Shown piece by piece: positions 16,936-25,212 of a stretch of DNA of 64,000 bases. The DNA is from Novosphingobium sp049354825 (lineage in GTDB: Bacteria > Pseudomonadota > Alphaproteobacteria > Sphingomonadales > Sphingomonadaceae). The notes under the pieces are model-generated. The model had not been told where the DNA came from. It saw nothing but the letters and a program-made list of their open reading frames with translations, and made no database searches. The DNA lies in NCBI RefSeq assembly GCF_049354825.1, contig NZ_CP186480.1, positions 1,364,001 through 1,428,000 of the forward strand, in the 5' to 3' direction. The position numbers were made by a program, and so were the translations under genes. Numbering within the stretch: position 1 is the first letter of the stretch; every line of letters starts with the position of its first letter.

Positions 16936-17888
16936 TATGTCAGCGTCCGGCGCAAGCGCATCAGCAGCAGCAGGAAGAACGGCGCGCCCAGCAGCGACAG
17001 GGCGACGCCGAGCCGCAATTCCCCGCCCGGCAGCGGCACCAGCCGGCAGACGGTGTCCGCCGCCAGCAGCAACACCGCGCCGCCAAGCGCGGACGGCACG
17101 ATCAGGCGCGACGGGCGCCGGTCGGTAAAGGGGCGCACCGCGTGCGGCACCAGCAGGCCGACGAAGCCGATGATCCCCGCCACCGCCACGCCCGCGCCCA
17201 CGGTCAGCCCGACGCCGGCGATCAGCAGCGCCTGCAGTCGCGCCGGATCGACGCCCAGGCTGCGCGCGGCATCCTCACCCAGCGTCATCGCGTCGAGCCC
17301 GCGCCCGGCCAGCCGCAGCACCGCGATGCCCGCCAGCGTCGCCGGCGCGGCAAGCGCGACGTCGCCCCACGACCGGTCAGCGACGGCGCCCATCAGCCAG
17401 GCGACGATCTCGGCCAGCGCGAAGGGCGAGGCGGCCAGGCTCAGCGCCAGGCTCATCAGCGCGCCGGCCAGGCTCGCCACCGTCAGCCCGGCAAGCGTGA
17501 ACAGCAGCGCCGAGCCGCCGCGCCCGGCGATCAGCGCCAGCCCCGCCATCGCCAGCGCGGCGCCCGCCAGCGCCGCCCACGGCACCAGCGCCCCCGCGCC
17601 CAGCGACAGCGCGACGACCGCGCCGAGCGCCGCCGAGGGCGCGATCCCGAACAGCCCCGGATCGGCGAGCGGATTGCGCAGGTAGCCCTGCATCGCCGCA
17701 CCCGCCGCGCCCAGCCCGGCGCCGACGATCAGCGCCAGCAGCGCGCGCGGCAGGCGCAGGTCGAGCAGGATCGCGTTGGCGTTGGGCAGCACCGGGTGGA
17801 ACGGATCGATCCGCACCGGACCCGCCAGCAGCGACAGCGGCAGCAGCACCAGCAGCGCCGCCAGCATGACGATGACGGGCCGGCTCAC
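16935..17888 (-). CDS. btuC: cobalamin ABC transporter permease (FecCD/BtuC family)
   Basis: 317 residues and about nine to ten membrane segments, standard for the FecCD family. Landmarks are RLPRALLALIVGAGLGAAGAAMQGYLRNPLADPGLFG near the N-terminus and GIIGFVGLLVPHAVR in the ATPase-contacting region. It forms the inner-membrane channel with the adjacent ATPase. The start is a GTG that overlaps the stop of the binding-protein gene (GTGA). The open frame upstream of it is antisense noise. Confidence 0.88.
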   Translation of the reverse strand: MSRPVIVMLAALLVLLPLSLLAGPVRIDPFHPVLPNANAILLDLRLPRALLALIVGAGLGAAGAAMQGYLRNPLADPGLFGIAPSAALGAVVALSLGAGALVPWAALAGAALAMAGLALIAGRGGSALLFTLAGLTVASLAGALMSLALSLAASPFALAEIVAWLMGAVADRSWGDVALAAPATLAGIAVLRLAGRGLDAMTLGEDAARSLGVDPARLQALLIAGVGLTVGAGVAVAGIIGFVGLLVPHAVRPFTDRRPSRLIVPSALGGAVLLLAADTVCRLVPLPGGELRLGVALSLLGAPFFLLLLMRLRRTLT

Positions 17889-18709
17889 AGGCTGCTCCGC
17901 GCCGCGCGCAGCGCCTCGGCAAGGCGCGGAATGGTCGGTCCGCCGCACCACAGCAGCGCCGGGTCGAGCGCGATCCGGCGGGTGCCGCGCAAGTGCGCCA
18001 GCACCGGGTGCGCCAGCATCCGGTCGCCCAAAGCCCATCCGCGCCCGCGCGCGCCGCCGGCCACGAATATGACCTGCGGCGGATCGGCGACGAGCCGCTC
18101 AAGCCCCAGCACGCTGCCCTGGCCCAGCCCGCGCGCGGCGACTGCGTTGGCAAAGCCGCTGCGCCGCATCAGGTCGGCCACCAGCGTGCCATCGCCAGCC
18201 ACCAGCCCGCCGCCCTGCCACACGATCGCGGTGACGGGAGGGGGCGTTGGCGCGGCCACCGCGGCTTCGATCCGCGCCACCAGCGCCTCGCCGCGCGCGG
18301 GCTGGTGCGCCAGCGAAGCCAGGCGGCGGACTTGCGCGATGCTGTCCGCCACGGTCGCGGCGATGCCGACTCCTTCGTAAGCGATGCCCATGCGCGCATA
18401 GGCGCCGCGCGCCGCGGCGCCGTCGAACGGGCTGCCGATCACCAGGTCGGGGCGTGCCGCGGCCACCGTCTCGGTCCCGTCGGCCACCGCCAGCCGCCGC
18501 GCCAGTGCGACATCCATCGAGCTTTGCGACGGGTCGCGGCTATAGCGCGACACCGCCACGAGCTGCCCCGGCGCGGTCACTTCGGCCAGGATCGCATCGC
18601 TGCAGGGGTTGGTGCTGGCGATGCGCGGCAGGGCGTCCGCACGCGGCGGCGGAAGCGGGGCCGAGCACCCCGCCAGCGCCAGAGCGCCAAGGACCGCGGC
18701 GCGCGTCAC
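17885..18709 (-). CDS. btuF: cobalamin-binding periplasmic protein (BtuF-like), lipoprotein
   Basis: 274 residues. The lipobox LALAGC at Cys15 suggests a membrane-anchored binding protein. The body is a helical-backbone (TroA/BtuF) periplasmic fold: RIASTNPCSDAILAEV at the start, ARPDLVIGSPFDG, and helical segments after. GTG start overlapping the btuB stop. Assignment to cobalamin rests on the riboswitch and BtuB; a related corrinoid or cobinamide is possible. Confidence 0.82.
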   Translation of the reverse strand: MTRAAVLGALALAGCSAPLPPPRADALPRIASTNPCSDAILAEVTAPGQLVAVSRYSRDPSQSSMDVALARRLAVADGTETVAAARPDLVIGSPFDGAAARGAYARMGIAYEGVGIAATVADSIAQVRRLASLAHQPARGEALVARIEAAVAAPTPPPVTAIVWQGGGLVAGDGTLVADLMRRSGFANAVAARGLGQGSVLGLERLVADPPQVIFVAGGARGRGWALGDRMLAHPVLAHLRGTRRIALDPALLWCGGPTIPRLAEALRAARSSL

Positions 18710-20598
18710 AGCCGCAGCCGGACCCCGCCGTACGCCGCCCGCCCCTGCCAGCCATAGCCGGCGACGGTCTGCGCCCGTGCATCGGTCACGTTCTCCACCC
18801 GGCCATAGACCTCCAGTCGGTCGCCCAGCGGCAGGCTGGCGCGCAGCGTCAGCGTCGCGAACCCGTCAAGCGCGGTAAAGTGGCCGGCGTCGTCGAAGCT
18901 GTCGCCCACCAGCCGCGCGTCGGCGCCCAGCGCCACGCCGAGCGGCGTGGCCCAGTCCAGCCCGGCGAACAGCGTATGGCGCGGCCGGCGTGCCAGATCC
19001 AGGCGGGTGTCGCGGTCGAACGCGTGCAGGTAGGTATAGGCGGCCTGCGCGTGCAGGCGCGGGGTCGGCGACGCGCCGAGTTCCAGTTCCACGCCCTCGG
19101 CGCGGGTCCGGCCCAGGTTGGCGTAATAGCCGAACGGACGCGAGGCGCAGAGCCCGCCGGTGACGCCGAAGCACGACGCGAAGCCGATCTGGTCGCGGGT
19201 GTCGCGGCGAAAGCCGGTGAGCGCGACATGCAGCGCCCCGTTGCGATCGCCGCGTTCGATCCCGCCGTCGAAGCCGGTGCTGCGTTCGGGCGTCAGCGCC
19301 TCGTTCCCGTAGTCGGAGAACAGCTGGTAGAGCGTCGGCGCCTTGAAGCCCTGGCCCCAGCTGCCTTTCAGCCGCCATCCTGCGCCCAGTGCGTAGCTGG
19401 CATTGGCGCCCAGCGTGGTTGCCCCGCCGAAGCGCGAGTGATCGTCCTGGCGCACGCCGCCCGCGATGCTGAGCGCCGGTCCGTAATAGCCCAGCAGCGC
19501 GTGGGCCGAGGACAGCCGCGCCTTTGCCTCGGCATCGAACGTGGAGCGGAACCGCGTCCACTCGCTATCGGTGCCGAAGTCGACCGCGACGGGGCCGGCA
19601 AAGCGGTAACGGCCGGTCAGGTCGGCACGCTCGCTGCGGCCGACATAACCGTATTGCGGGCCGCTGCCGACGGTCGGATCGTAGTAGTCGCGCCGCGTGT
19701 CGGACAGGCCGAAACCGGCGTCGAGGTCGAGCGCGTCACTGCGCAGCCGCAGCCCGGCGCGGCCCGATGCCTCGCGGGTTGCCTGGTACTCGGGCGTGTC
19801 GGCAAACCTGTAGGCGGGCGCCGGATAGCCATCGATGTCGGTGCGGCTGTCGGCGTAGCGGCCGCTGGCGACGAGGGCGAGGTTGCCGTTGAGGTCAAAG
19901 CGGCCGCGCGCGGCGCCGCGCCACTGGCGAAAGCCGTCGGGTTCGGTTCCGCCTGCCGCGGCCGAGAACCCGTCGCTGCGGGTATAGCCGCCCGACAGCG
20001 CCAGCGCGCCGCGCGCGCCCGCGATGCCGGCGCTGGCCTGGCCGTCGAACGTGCGGTCGGCGCCGTATTCGGCGCGCGCTTCCAGCCCGGCGGGATCGCG
20101 GCTCGTCACCGCCAGCACCCCGCCGACGGCCTGGCTGCCCCAGACCACCGAGTTGGAGCCGCGCAGCAGGTCGATCCGTTCGATGCCGCCCGCCAGCAGC
20201 GTGCCGAAATCGTAGGCGCCGCCCGGTGAGGACACGTCGTTCACGCGCACCCCGTCGATCAGCACGAGCAATTGCTCGGCCTCGGCCCCGCGCACGCGCA
20301 CCGCGGTCTGGCTGCCCAGCCCGCCCGATCGCGCCATCGCCACGCCGGGCGCGCGTTCGAGCACGCGAGTCAGGTCGGGACCCTGGATCCGGGCGATCTC
20401 GTCGGCGCCGATCACGGTTATCGGCTGGCCCAGCCAGTCGAGCCGGGTCTGGCTGCCGGTGGCGACGACGGTGATGATGTCGGCACGAACCGGGTCGGCA
20501 ACGACGATGTCATCGCCGCCGGGCCCGGGCGCGGGCGCGGCGCAGGCCGGGGCGGCCAGGGCGAGCGATGCAGTGGTCAGGAATAGGTACTTGGACAT
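18706..20598 (-). CDS. btuB: TonB-dependent vitamin B12 receptor (BtuB-like)
   Basis: 630 residues. A signal peptide (YLFLTTASLALAAPACA) precedes a TonB-box-like ITVVATG and a plug domain (VLERAPGVAMARSGGLGSQ, VRVRGAEAEQLLVLIDGVRVND, RGSNSVVWGSQAVGGVLAV). The rest is a beta-barrel ending with the aromatic/hydrophobic C-terminus AAYGGVRLRL. It would carry cobalamin across the outer membrane using TonB energy. A cobalamin riboswitch lies about 100 bases upstream on the same strand, which is strong evidence for the ligand. The start chosen is the ATG preceded by GGGAG. Confidence 0.92.
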   Translation of the reverse strand: MSKYLFLTTASLALAAPACAAPAPGPGGDDIVVADPVRADIITVVATGSQTRLDWLGQPITVIGADEIARIQGPDLTRVLERAPGVAMARSGGLGSQTAVRVRGAEAEQLLVLIDGVRVNDVSSPGGAYDFGTLLAGGIERIDLLRGSNSVVWGSQAVGGVLAVTSRDPAGLEARAEYGADRTFDGQASAGIAGARGALALSGGYTRSDGFSAAAGGTEPDGFRQWRGAARGRFDLNGNLALVASGRYADSRTDIDGYPAPAYRFADTPEYQATREASGRAGLRLRSDALDLDAGFGLSDTRRDYYDPTVGSGPQYGYVGRSERADLTGRYRFAGPVAVDFGTDSEWTRFRSTFDAEAKARLSSAHALLGYYGPALSIAGGVRQDDHSRFGGATTLGANASYALGAGWRLKGSWGQGFKAPTLYQLFSDYGNEALTPERSTGFDGGIERGDRNGALHVALTGFRRDTRDQIGFASCFGVTGGLCASRPFGYYANLGRTRAEGVELELGASPTPRLHAQAAYTYLHAFDRDTRLDLARRPRHTLFAGLDWATPLGVALGADARLVGDSFDDAGHFTALDGFATLTLRASLPLGDRLEVYGRVENVTDARAQTVAGYGWQGRAAYGGVRLRL

Positions 20599-20699
20599 GA
20601 CGGCTCCCACGCAGGACGTTATCGTCCATGCGGGAGACGCGGCACCATTGCCCCGTCCACGCTGCACCCGGTACACCCCGCCCGGCTGCGGGAACGACC

Positions 20700-20840
20700 G
20701 TCATCGGCAGGTCTCCTGGCTCCCGGATCGCTGCGCGCGTCCCGCCTTCCCGGTTGCCCAGTGGCGTTGTGGGACGCTTGCTCCCCGGTCACAGTTGCGG
20801 GGGCAGCGGGGGATGTTCGCCCCCTTCCCTCTTAGGCCCG
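20700..20840 (-). promoter_or_regulatory. cobalamin (adenosylcobalamin) riboswitch
   Basis: Read on the minus strand, the region contains the B12 box AGCCAGGAGACCTGCC (20706-20721) exactly as in the family consensus. Upstream of it are the other conserved blocks: AAGAGGGAA near 20830, GCTGCCCCCGCAACTGTGA and GCCACTGG. The aptamer is about 130 bases long and ends about 100 bases before the btuB ATG, leaving room for an expression platform that could hide the GGGAG ribosome site. It should repress the btu operon when cobalamin is plentiful. With flanks it accounts for most of the 443-base space between btuB and the next gene. Confidence 0.95.
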
Positions 20841-21041
20841 GCCCCTTCTGCAAGAAACCGGACAACCCATGACGTCGACGGCGCCGTTAGCGCCGCGCTC
20901 GTTCCCGCGCAAGCGCGGCGACCTGCACCACGGGCAAGCCCGGATGAGAAGGTAAACGCAAATCAACCATGCCGCTGCACGAACCCTTAGCGGCCGCGCG
21001 GCTACCACGCGGCACCCCCCAAGCAGTCCGGAAATTCGATC

Positions 21042-21386
21042 ATGCCCCTTCATTTCGCCGCCGCCCGCCCCGCCTATTGCGCGCTGGCCGGGCGCCGCCT
21101 GACTCGCCGCGTCGCCACCCGCGCCGCCAACGACAACGGGTCCGACCTGTTTGCCAGCGATGCGCTGCAGCGCGCCGCGCGGCGCCACGCCCTGGTCCAC
21201 GGTCCCGAAGCCGCCGCCCACGCGCACGACCTGGCAGAGCGCGCGTTCTTCGCCGGCGATAGCGACACCTACCGCTGGTGGCTGGGGGTGAGCCGCACGC
21301 TCGACCGCACCGCCGCGCACATGCTGGCGGCGCGCAGCGCGGGTGCCAACGATGCCGAAAGCCCCTTCACGCGAGAGCGGGTGTAA
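21042..21386 (+). CDS. small hypothetical protein
   Basis: 114 residues with no signal peptide or membrane segment. A basic, Arg/Ala-rich N-terminus is followed by RAANDNGSDLF and a helical domain (DALQRAARRHALVHGPEAAAHAHDLAERAFFAGDSDTYRWWLGVSRTLDR). The phrase ANDN recurs in small alphaproteobacterial proteins. Codon use matches its neighbours, but the ATG has no strong ribosome site. It lies between the divergent riboswitch and the GGDEF-EAL gene. Function unknown. Confidence 0.6.
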   Translation: MPLHFAAARPAYCALAGRRLTRRVATRAANDNGSDLFASDALQRAARRHALVHGPEAAAHAHDLAERAFFAGDSDTYRWWLGVSRTLDRTAAHMLAARSAGANDAESPFTRERV

Positions 21387-21423
21387 CCTCGAAATTAACC
21401 ATTCGGTGACCGTTGTTCCCTAC

Positions 21424-23400
21424 ATGCGAACGCAAGGGCACGAACGGGGAGCGAAGACGATACACCGCTGGCGGCGCATTCTGCGGGTGCTCTTGAGCAC
21501 CAATGCCATCGACGACCGGGTCCGCCAGACCCTGGTGCAGACCCTCTATACCCAGCCCACCAGCCTGGCGATGGGCGCGGCGGCGGGCATCCTGACCACC
21601 TCGGTCGTTGCGATCTATGCCTCGCAGCCCGCCATTACGTTCGCAACGGTGCTGCTTTGCGTGGTCGCGTTCGCGCGCGTGGCGCTGTCCACGATGCTGC
21701 CGCGGCTGGGGGTCGAGAATCCCCGCCGACTGGAAATCGCTTACGAGGCGGGGGCGTTTTCCTATGCCTTCCTGATCGGGCTGATCGCGGCGATGACGAT
21801 CCATTTCCACTCCCTGCCCGCGGCGCAGGTGCTGATGGTGGCCAACGCGGTCGGCTATGCCACCGGGATCGCGGCGCGCAACGCCGGTCGGCCGTTGCTG
21901 GCGATCGGCCAGATGCTGCTGACCTTCATCCCGATCGTGATCGTGGCCGGCACATCGCCAGAGCCTGCCTTCAAGATGCTCGCGGTGTCGGTGGCGCTGC
22001 TGGCGCCGGCGATGATGTCGATCACCATCAACGTCTTCCGCGTGCTGCGGTCCTCGGTCGCGGCGGCCGAAACCAGTGCGCGCCTGGCCGAACGCATGCA
22101 GCACCTGGCCCGGACCGACGTGGTGACCGGGCTGTGCAACCGCGCGGGCCTGGATCACGCGCTCGCCGAGCATCTCGAGCGCCGCAAGCCGGGCGGCTGT
22201 TTCGCGCTGTTCTGGCTCGACCTCGACCGGTTCAAGGACATCAACGATTCGCTCGGCCACCAGACCGGCGACAAGATCCTGGCCGAAGTGGCGCGGCGGC
22301 TGCGCGCGCGGCTGGCCAATTCGGGCGTGCTCGGCCGCTTCGGCGGCGACGAGTTCGTGATCGCGTGCGAGGCGCGCGACCGCCGCGAAGTGGAGAACCT
22401 GGCGCTGGCGCTGCTGGGCGACGTGTGCCGCACGTTCCGCATCGACGAGGACCGTATCGAGATCGGCTGCTCGATCGGGGTCGCCATGCTGCCCGACGAT
22501 GGCGACGACCTCGACACGCTGATGAAGGGCGCCGACGTCGCGCTCTACCACGCCAAGGTCAATGGCCGGAAGCAGGTCAGCTTCTTCGATCCCAGCATGA
22601 CCCGCGACCTGGTGCGCCGGCGCGAGATCGAGGCCGAGCTGCGGCTGGCGCTGCAGCGCGACGAGCTGTCGATCTTCTTTCAGCCGATCGTCGACCTGGC
22701 CACCGGCAAGATCCGCGCGTTCGAGGCGCTGGTGCGCTGGTTCCACCCCGAAAAGGGCGAGCTGCGCCCCGACGAGTTCATCCCCGTGGCCGAGGAAACC
22801 GGCGCCATCGTCACGCTGGGGAACTGGATCACCGCGCAGGCCGCCAAGGCCGCCGCCGGCTGGCCCGAGGACGTGACCGTCGCGGTCAACCTCTCGCCGG
22901 TGCAGATCAAGGCGCCGGGCGCGGCGCTGGGCATCCTCAACGCGCTGCGCGAAGCACGCCTGCCGCCCGAGCGGCTTGAGCTGGAGATCACCGAGACGGT
23001 CCTGCTCGACCAGACCAAGCAGACCGAGGATTTCATGACCGAGCTTGCCGAGGCCGGCGTGCGCTTCGCGCTCGACGATTTCGGCACCGGCTATTCCTCG
23101 CTCGGCTACCTGGCCAAGTACAAGTTCGGCAAGATCAAGGTCGACCGCAGCTTCGTGTCGGGCATCAACGCCGGCAAGACCAGCGACGCGATTATCCGCG
23201 CGGTGTCCGAAATGGCGCTGACGTTGGACATGGAAATCGTCGCCGAGGGCATCGAAACGATCGAGCAGGTCGCCGCGGTGCGCGACGCCGGCTGCACGCT
23301 GGGCCAGGGCTATTACTTCAGCCGCGCCGTGCCCGATTACCTCGCCACGATGCTGCTGTCCCAGGAACGCGACCGCATGCCCAAGCTGGCGGCGGGCTGA
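21424..23400 (+). CDS. GGDEF-EAL cyclic-di-GMP signalling protein with membrane domain
   Basis: About 658 residues from the ATG before RTQGHERG; an in-frame ATG 27 codons earlier is less likely. Five or so membrane segments (residues about 50-200) precede a GGDEF domain (DLDRFKDINDSLGH; GGDEF at 307-311) and an EAL domain (EAL at 434-436; NLSP, ITETVLL, DDFGTGYSS, VAEGIET). Both active-site sets look intact. No inhibitory RxxD I-site is visible just before GGDEF. The enzyme could make or degrade c-di-GMP; which dominates cannot be told. Confidence 0.92.
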   Translation: MRTQGHERGAKTIHRWRRILRVLLSTNAIDDRVRQTLVQTLYTQPTSLAMGAAAGILTTSVVAIYASQPAITFATVLLCVVAFARVALSTMLPRLGVENPRRLEIAYEAGAFSYAFLIGLIAAMTIHFHSLPAAQVLMVANAVGYATGIAARNAGRPLLAIGQMLLTFIPIVIVAGTSPEPAFKMLAVSVALLAPAMMSITINVFRVLRSSVAAAETSARLAERMQHLARTDVVTGLCNRAGLDHALAEHLERRKPGGCFALFWLDLDRFKDINDSLGHQTGDKILAEVARRLRARLANSGVLGRFGGDEFVIACEARDRREVENLALALLGDVCRTFRIDEDRIEIGCSIGVAMLPDDGDDLDTLMKGADVALYHAKVNGRKQVSFFDPSMTRDLVRRREIEAELRLALQRDELSIFFQPIVDLATGKIRAFEALVRWFHPEKGELRPDEFIPVAEETGAIVTLGNWITAQAAKAAAGWPEDVTVAVNLSPVQIKAPGAALGILNALREARLPPERLELEITETVLLDQTKQTEDFMTELAEAGVRFALDDFGTGYSSLGYLAKYKFGKIKVDRSFVSGINAGKTSDAIIRAVSEMALTLDMEIVAEGIETIEQVAAVRDAGCTLGQGYYFSRAVPDYLATMLLSQERDRMPKLAAG

Positions 23401-23406
23401 CCGGCG

Positions 23407-24165
23407 TCAACCGGCGTCGGCGCTGCCCGCAAGGCTTCCGTCGTCCTTCACCCTGCGGAAATCGAAGCGGATTCGGACCCAGGTGCCGACCTGGTATTGC
23501 GCCCCCGATCGCGGCGGGCGGACCAGGAACTGCCACGCCGCGTTGCGCAGCCCGCGCGACAGGCCGAGGCCGAGCGGTGCCTCGGACAAGGGCTGGCAAT
23601 TCTCGACGTGGAAATGCTCGATCGTCTGGCAGGCGATCGTCGCCCAGGCGCCGGCCGGCACGCCGCGCTTGGGCAGGTAGGTGACCAGCTCGGCATCGCT
23701 CGGCTCGCGCACCCATTCGGCGGGGAACAGCTGCTCGCCGCCGGGCCCCTCGCCCGGCCCGTAGACCGGCTTGCCCGAACCTGCCGCGGCCCCGCCGGTC
23801 TTGCCCAGCTTGCCGATGTCGGACGCGGCGAAGTCGGCACTCGATACGGCGACGAAGGCGGGCCTGGGCTGCAGCGCGACGATGGCGCGGGGCGGCGTCA
23901 CGCGCGGCTGCGGCGGGGCGGCGGCGGGCTGTCGCGCCGCGTCGGTGCGATGGCTGGCAGCGGCGGCGGCCGGCTGGTCATGCCCGAAATCGACCGCCAC
24001 CAGCCGCGATCCCGGAACCTGCGGATCGGCGCCGAACGCGCCCATGCGGATCAGCATCAGCAGCAGCAGCGCCACCATCGCGCCCGCGAACAGCAATCCG
24101 CCTAGCCGCCCTTCGGCAGAGGCGCGGTAGGCGGCGAACTGGGGCGGGGAAACGGCGGGCGTCAC
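23407..24165 (-). CDS. hypothetical membrane-anchored protein
   Basis: 252 residues from a GTG (TPAVSPPQFAAYRAS). One membrane segment near the N-terminus (LGGLLFAGAMVALLLLMLIR) is followed by a disordered Ala/Pro/Gln-rich stretch (residues about 65-105). A C-terminal globular domain of about 130 residues follows, starting near PAEWVREPSDAELVTYLPKR. Topology suggests a periplasmic domain on a single anchor. I do not recognise the family. It converges on the GGDEF-EAL gene (six bases between stops) and follows the methyltransferase on the same strand. Confidence 0.78.
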   Translation of the reverse strand: MTPAVSPPQFAAYRASAEGRLGGLLFAGAMVALLLLMLIRMGAFGADPQVPGSRLVAVDFGHDQPAAAAASHRTDAARQPAAAPPQPRVTPPRAIVALQPRPAFVAVSSADFAASDIGKLGKTGGAAAGSGKPVYGPGEGPGGEQLFPAEWVREPSDAELVTYLPKRGVPAGAWATIACQTIEHFHVENCQPLSEAPLGLGLSRGLRNAAWQFLVRPPRSGAQYQVGTWVRIRFDFRRVKDDGSLAGSADAG

Positions 24166-24251
24166 GCGGCGGGCGCCTACACCCGGCGTGCCGGCGCCGC
24201 AAACGCCGATGCGCGGCTGCGACAATTTGCGGCAAGCCGGGCGGAGCTTCG

Positions 24252-24971
24252 TCAGCCAGGCGGCGGATCGGCGTAACCGATATCGCGCAGCGGCATGGCC
24301 TTGCGCCCATGCGTCAGGCACCGCGACGATTTGCGCGCATAGTCCCAGCCGGCAATCTTTCGGGCCACGACGACGCATTCGGGCGCCGCCCACATCCCCA
24401 CCGTGTCGAGGAAGCGGCCCTTGCCCATCGTCATCTCGGAAATCTCGAAGCCGGCATAAGCGATCGTCGCCCGCAGCGTGGCCGGGGTGAAGAAATTGAC
24501 GTGGTCGGCGGCGGCCCAACCGCGCAAGTGCCTCTGGCGCGGCGCCAGCCGGCGCAGCGGGCTCATCAGCGGCACCGTAATGAAGGCGAGGCCCTCGGCG
24601 CGCAGTATGCGCGCGATCGCGCGCAGGAACAGGTGCGGGCTGTCGACATGCTCGAACACGTCGCAGCACCACACCGCGTCGACCGCCGGGGCCGCGATCC
24701 GCTCCATGTCGCCGCAGTGGACGTCGAGGCCGTGCGCGCGGGCCCAGGCGGCCGCTTCGGGGTTCAGCTCGACGCCGTACGACCCTGGCCCGAAATGCTG
24801 CAGCGCGCTGCCGTATGCGCAGCCGACGTCGGCAACCGCCAGCCGGTCGAGCCCGTAGCGGCGGATCGCGTAGCGCTGGAAGTGCGGCGGGGGGCGGCCG
24901 AACCACTTGGCGACGATGGCGGCGTCGGCCACGCTCGCAGGGTCGATGCCCGCAATTCGGTTCCCGTTCAT
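24252..24971 (-). CDS. class I SAM-dependent methyltransferase
   Basis: 239 residues. Motif I is VADVGCAYGSALQHFG, the acidic ribose-binding position follows in YGVELNPEA, and VWCCDVFEHVDSPHLFLRAIARIL is the typical post-II segment of Methyltransf_11/23 proteins. FFTPATLRATIAYAGFEI is the late family segment. It is cytoplasmic, and the methyl acceptor is unknown. Its start faces the mdh promoter region; the Fur/Irr-like palindrome at 25054-25068 lies about 80 bases upstream of this ATG, so it could also act on this gene. Confidence 0.85.
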   Translation of the reverse strand: MNGNRIAGIDPASVADAAIVAKWFGRPPPHFQRYAIRRYGLDRLAVADVGCAYGSALQHFGPGSYGVELNPEAAAWARAHGLDVHCGDMERIAAPAVDAVWCCDVFEHVDSPHLFLRAIARILRAEGLAFITVPLMSPLRRLAPRQRHLRGWAAADHVNFFTPATLRATIAYAGFEISEMTMGKGRFLDTVGMWAAPECVVVARKIAGWDYARKSSRCLTHGRKAMPLRDIGYADPPPG

Positions 24972-25053
24972 GGGCCGAACCTACAAGGGGCGCGGCGGGC
25001 GGCAAGCGGACAGTGCGGCCGGGTGAAGCCTCTCGAAAATACTGCGTTGCTAA

Positions 25054-25068
25054 TGCGAACTATTCGCA
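25054..25068. promoter_or_regulatory. Fur/Irr-like palindromic operator
   Basis: TGCGAA-CTA-TTCGCA is a perfect palindrome with six-base arms, inside TTGCTAATGCGAACTATTCG. It resembles alphaproteobacterial Fur/Irr iron boxes. It stands 21 bases before the -35 of the proposed mdh promoter and between divergent genes. The regulator is inferred from motif similarity only. Confidence 0.5.
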
Positions 25069-25089
25069 CAAAATGGCTTGATTCCGCGC

Positions 25090-25118
25090 TTGCCATCGCC
25101 ATGTGGTGGGCCTAGGGC
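25090..25118 (+). promoter_or_regulatory. probable promoter of the mdh-sucD-sucAB-lpd operon
   Basis: TTGCCA (25090-25095), 17-base spacer, TAGGGC (25113-25118). The layout is the same as the ribosomal-operon promoters in this window. The mdh ATG is about 95 bases downstream. Confidence 0.5.
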
Positions 25119-25212
25119 GGGCCGTCACCGGGCTGGCCGCTTGCGTGTTCGCGGGACTTTGCCGGCCAGCCGATCGCCGACCCCCGCGAATTCGGGAAGG
25201 AACGAACGGACT

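Noticed and set aside
16923..18380. Long plus-strand frame opposite btuC-btuF, rich in Arg and Gln
   Set aside because: Composition (strings of RQ, RR) is typical of antisense shadow; the minus-strand transport genes carry all expected motifs and overlaps.
20459..20990. Several plus-strand frames over the btuB leader
   Set aside because: They lie across the cobalamin riboswitch and have no ribosome site or recognisable product.
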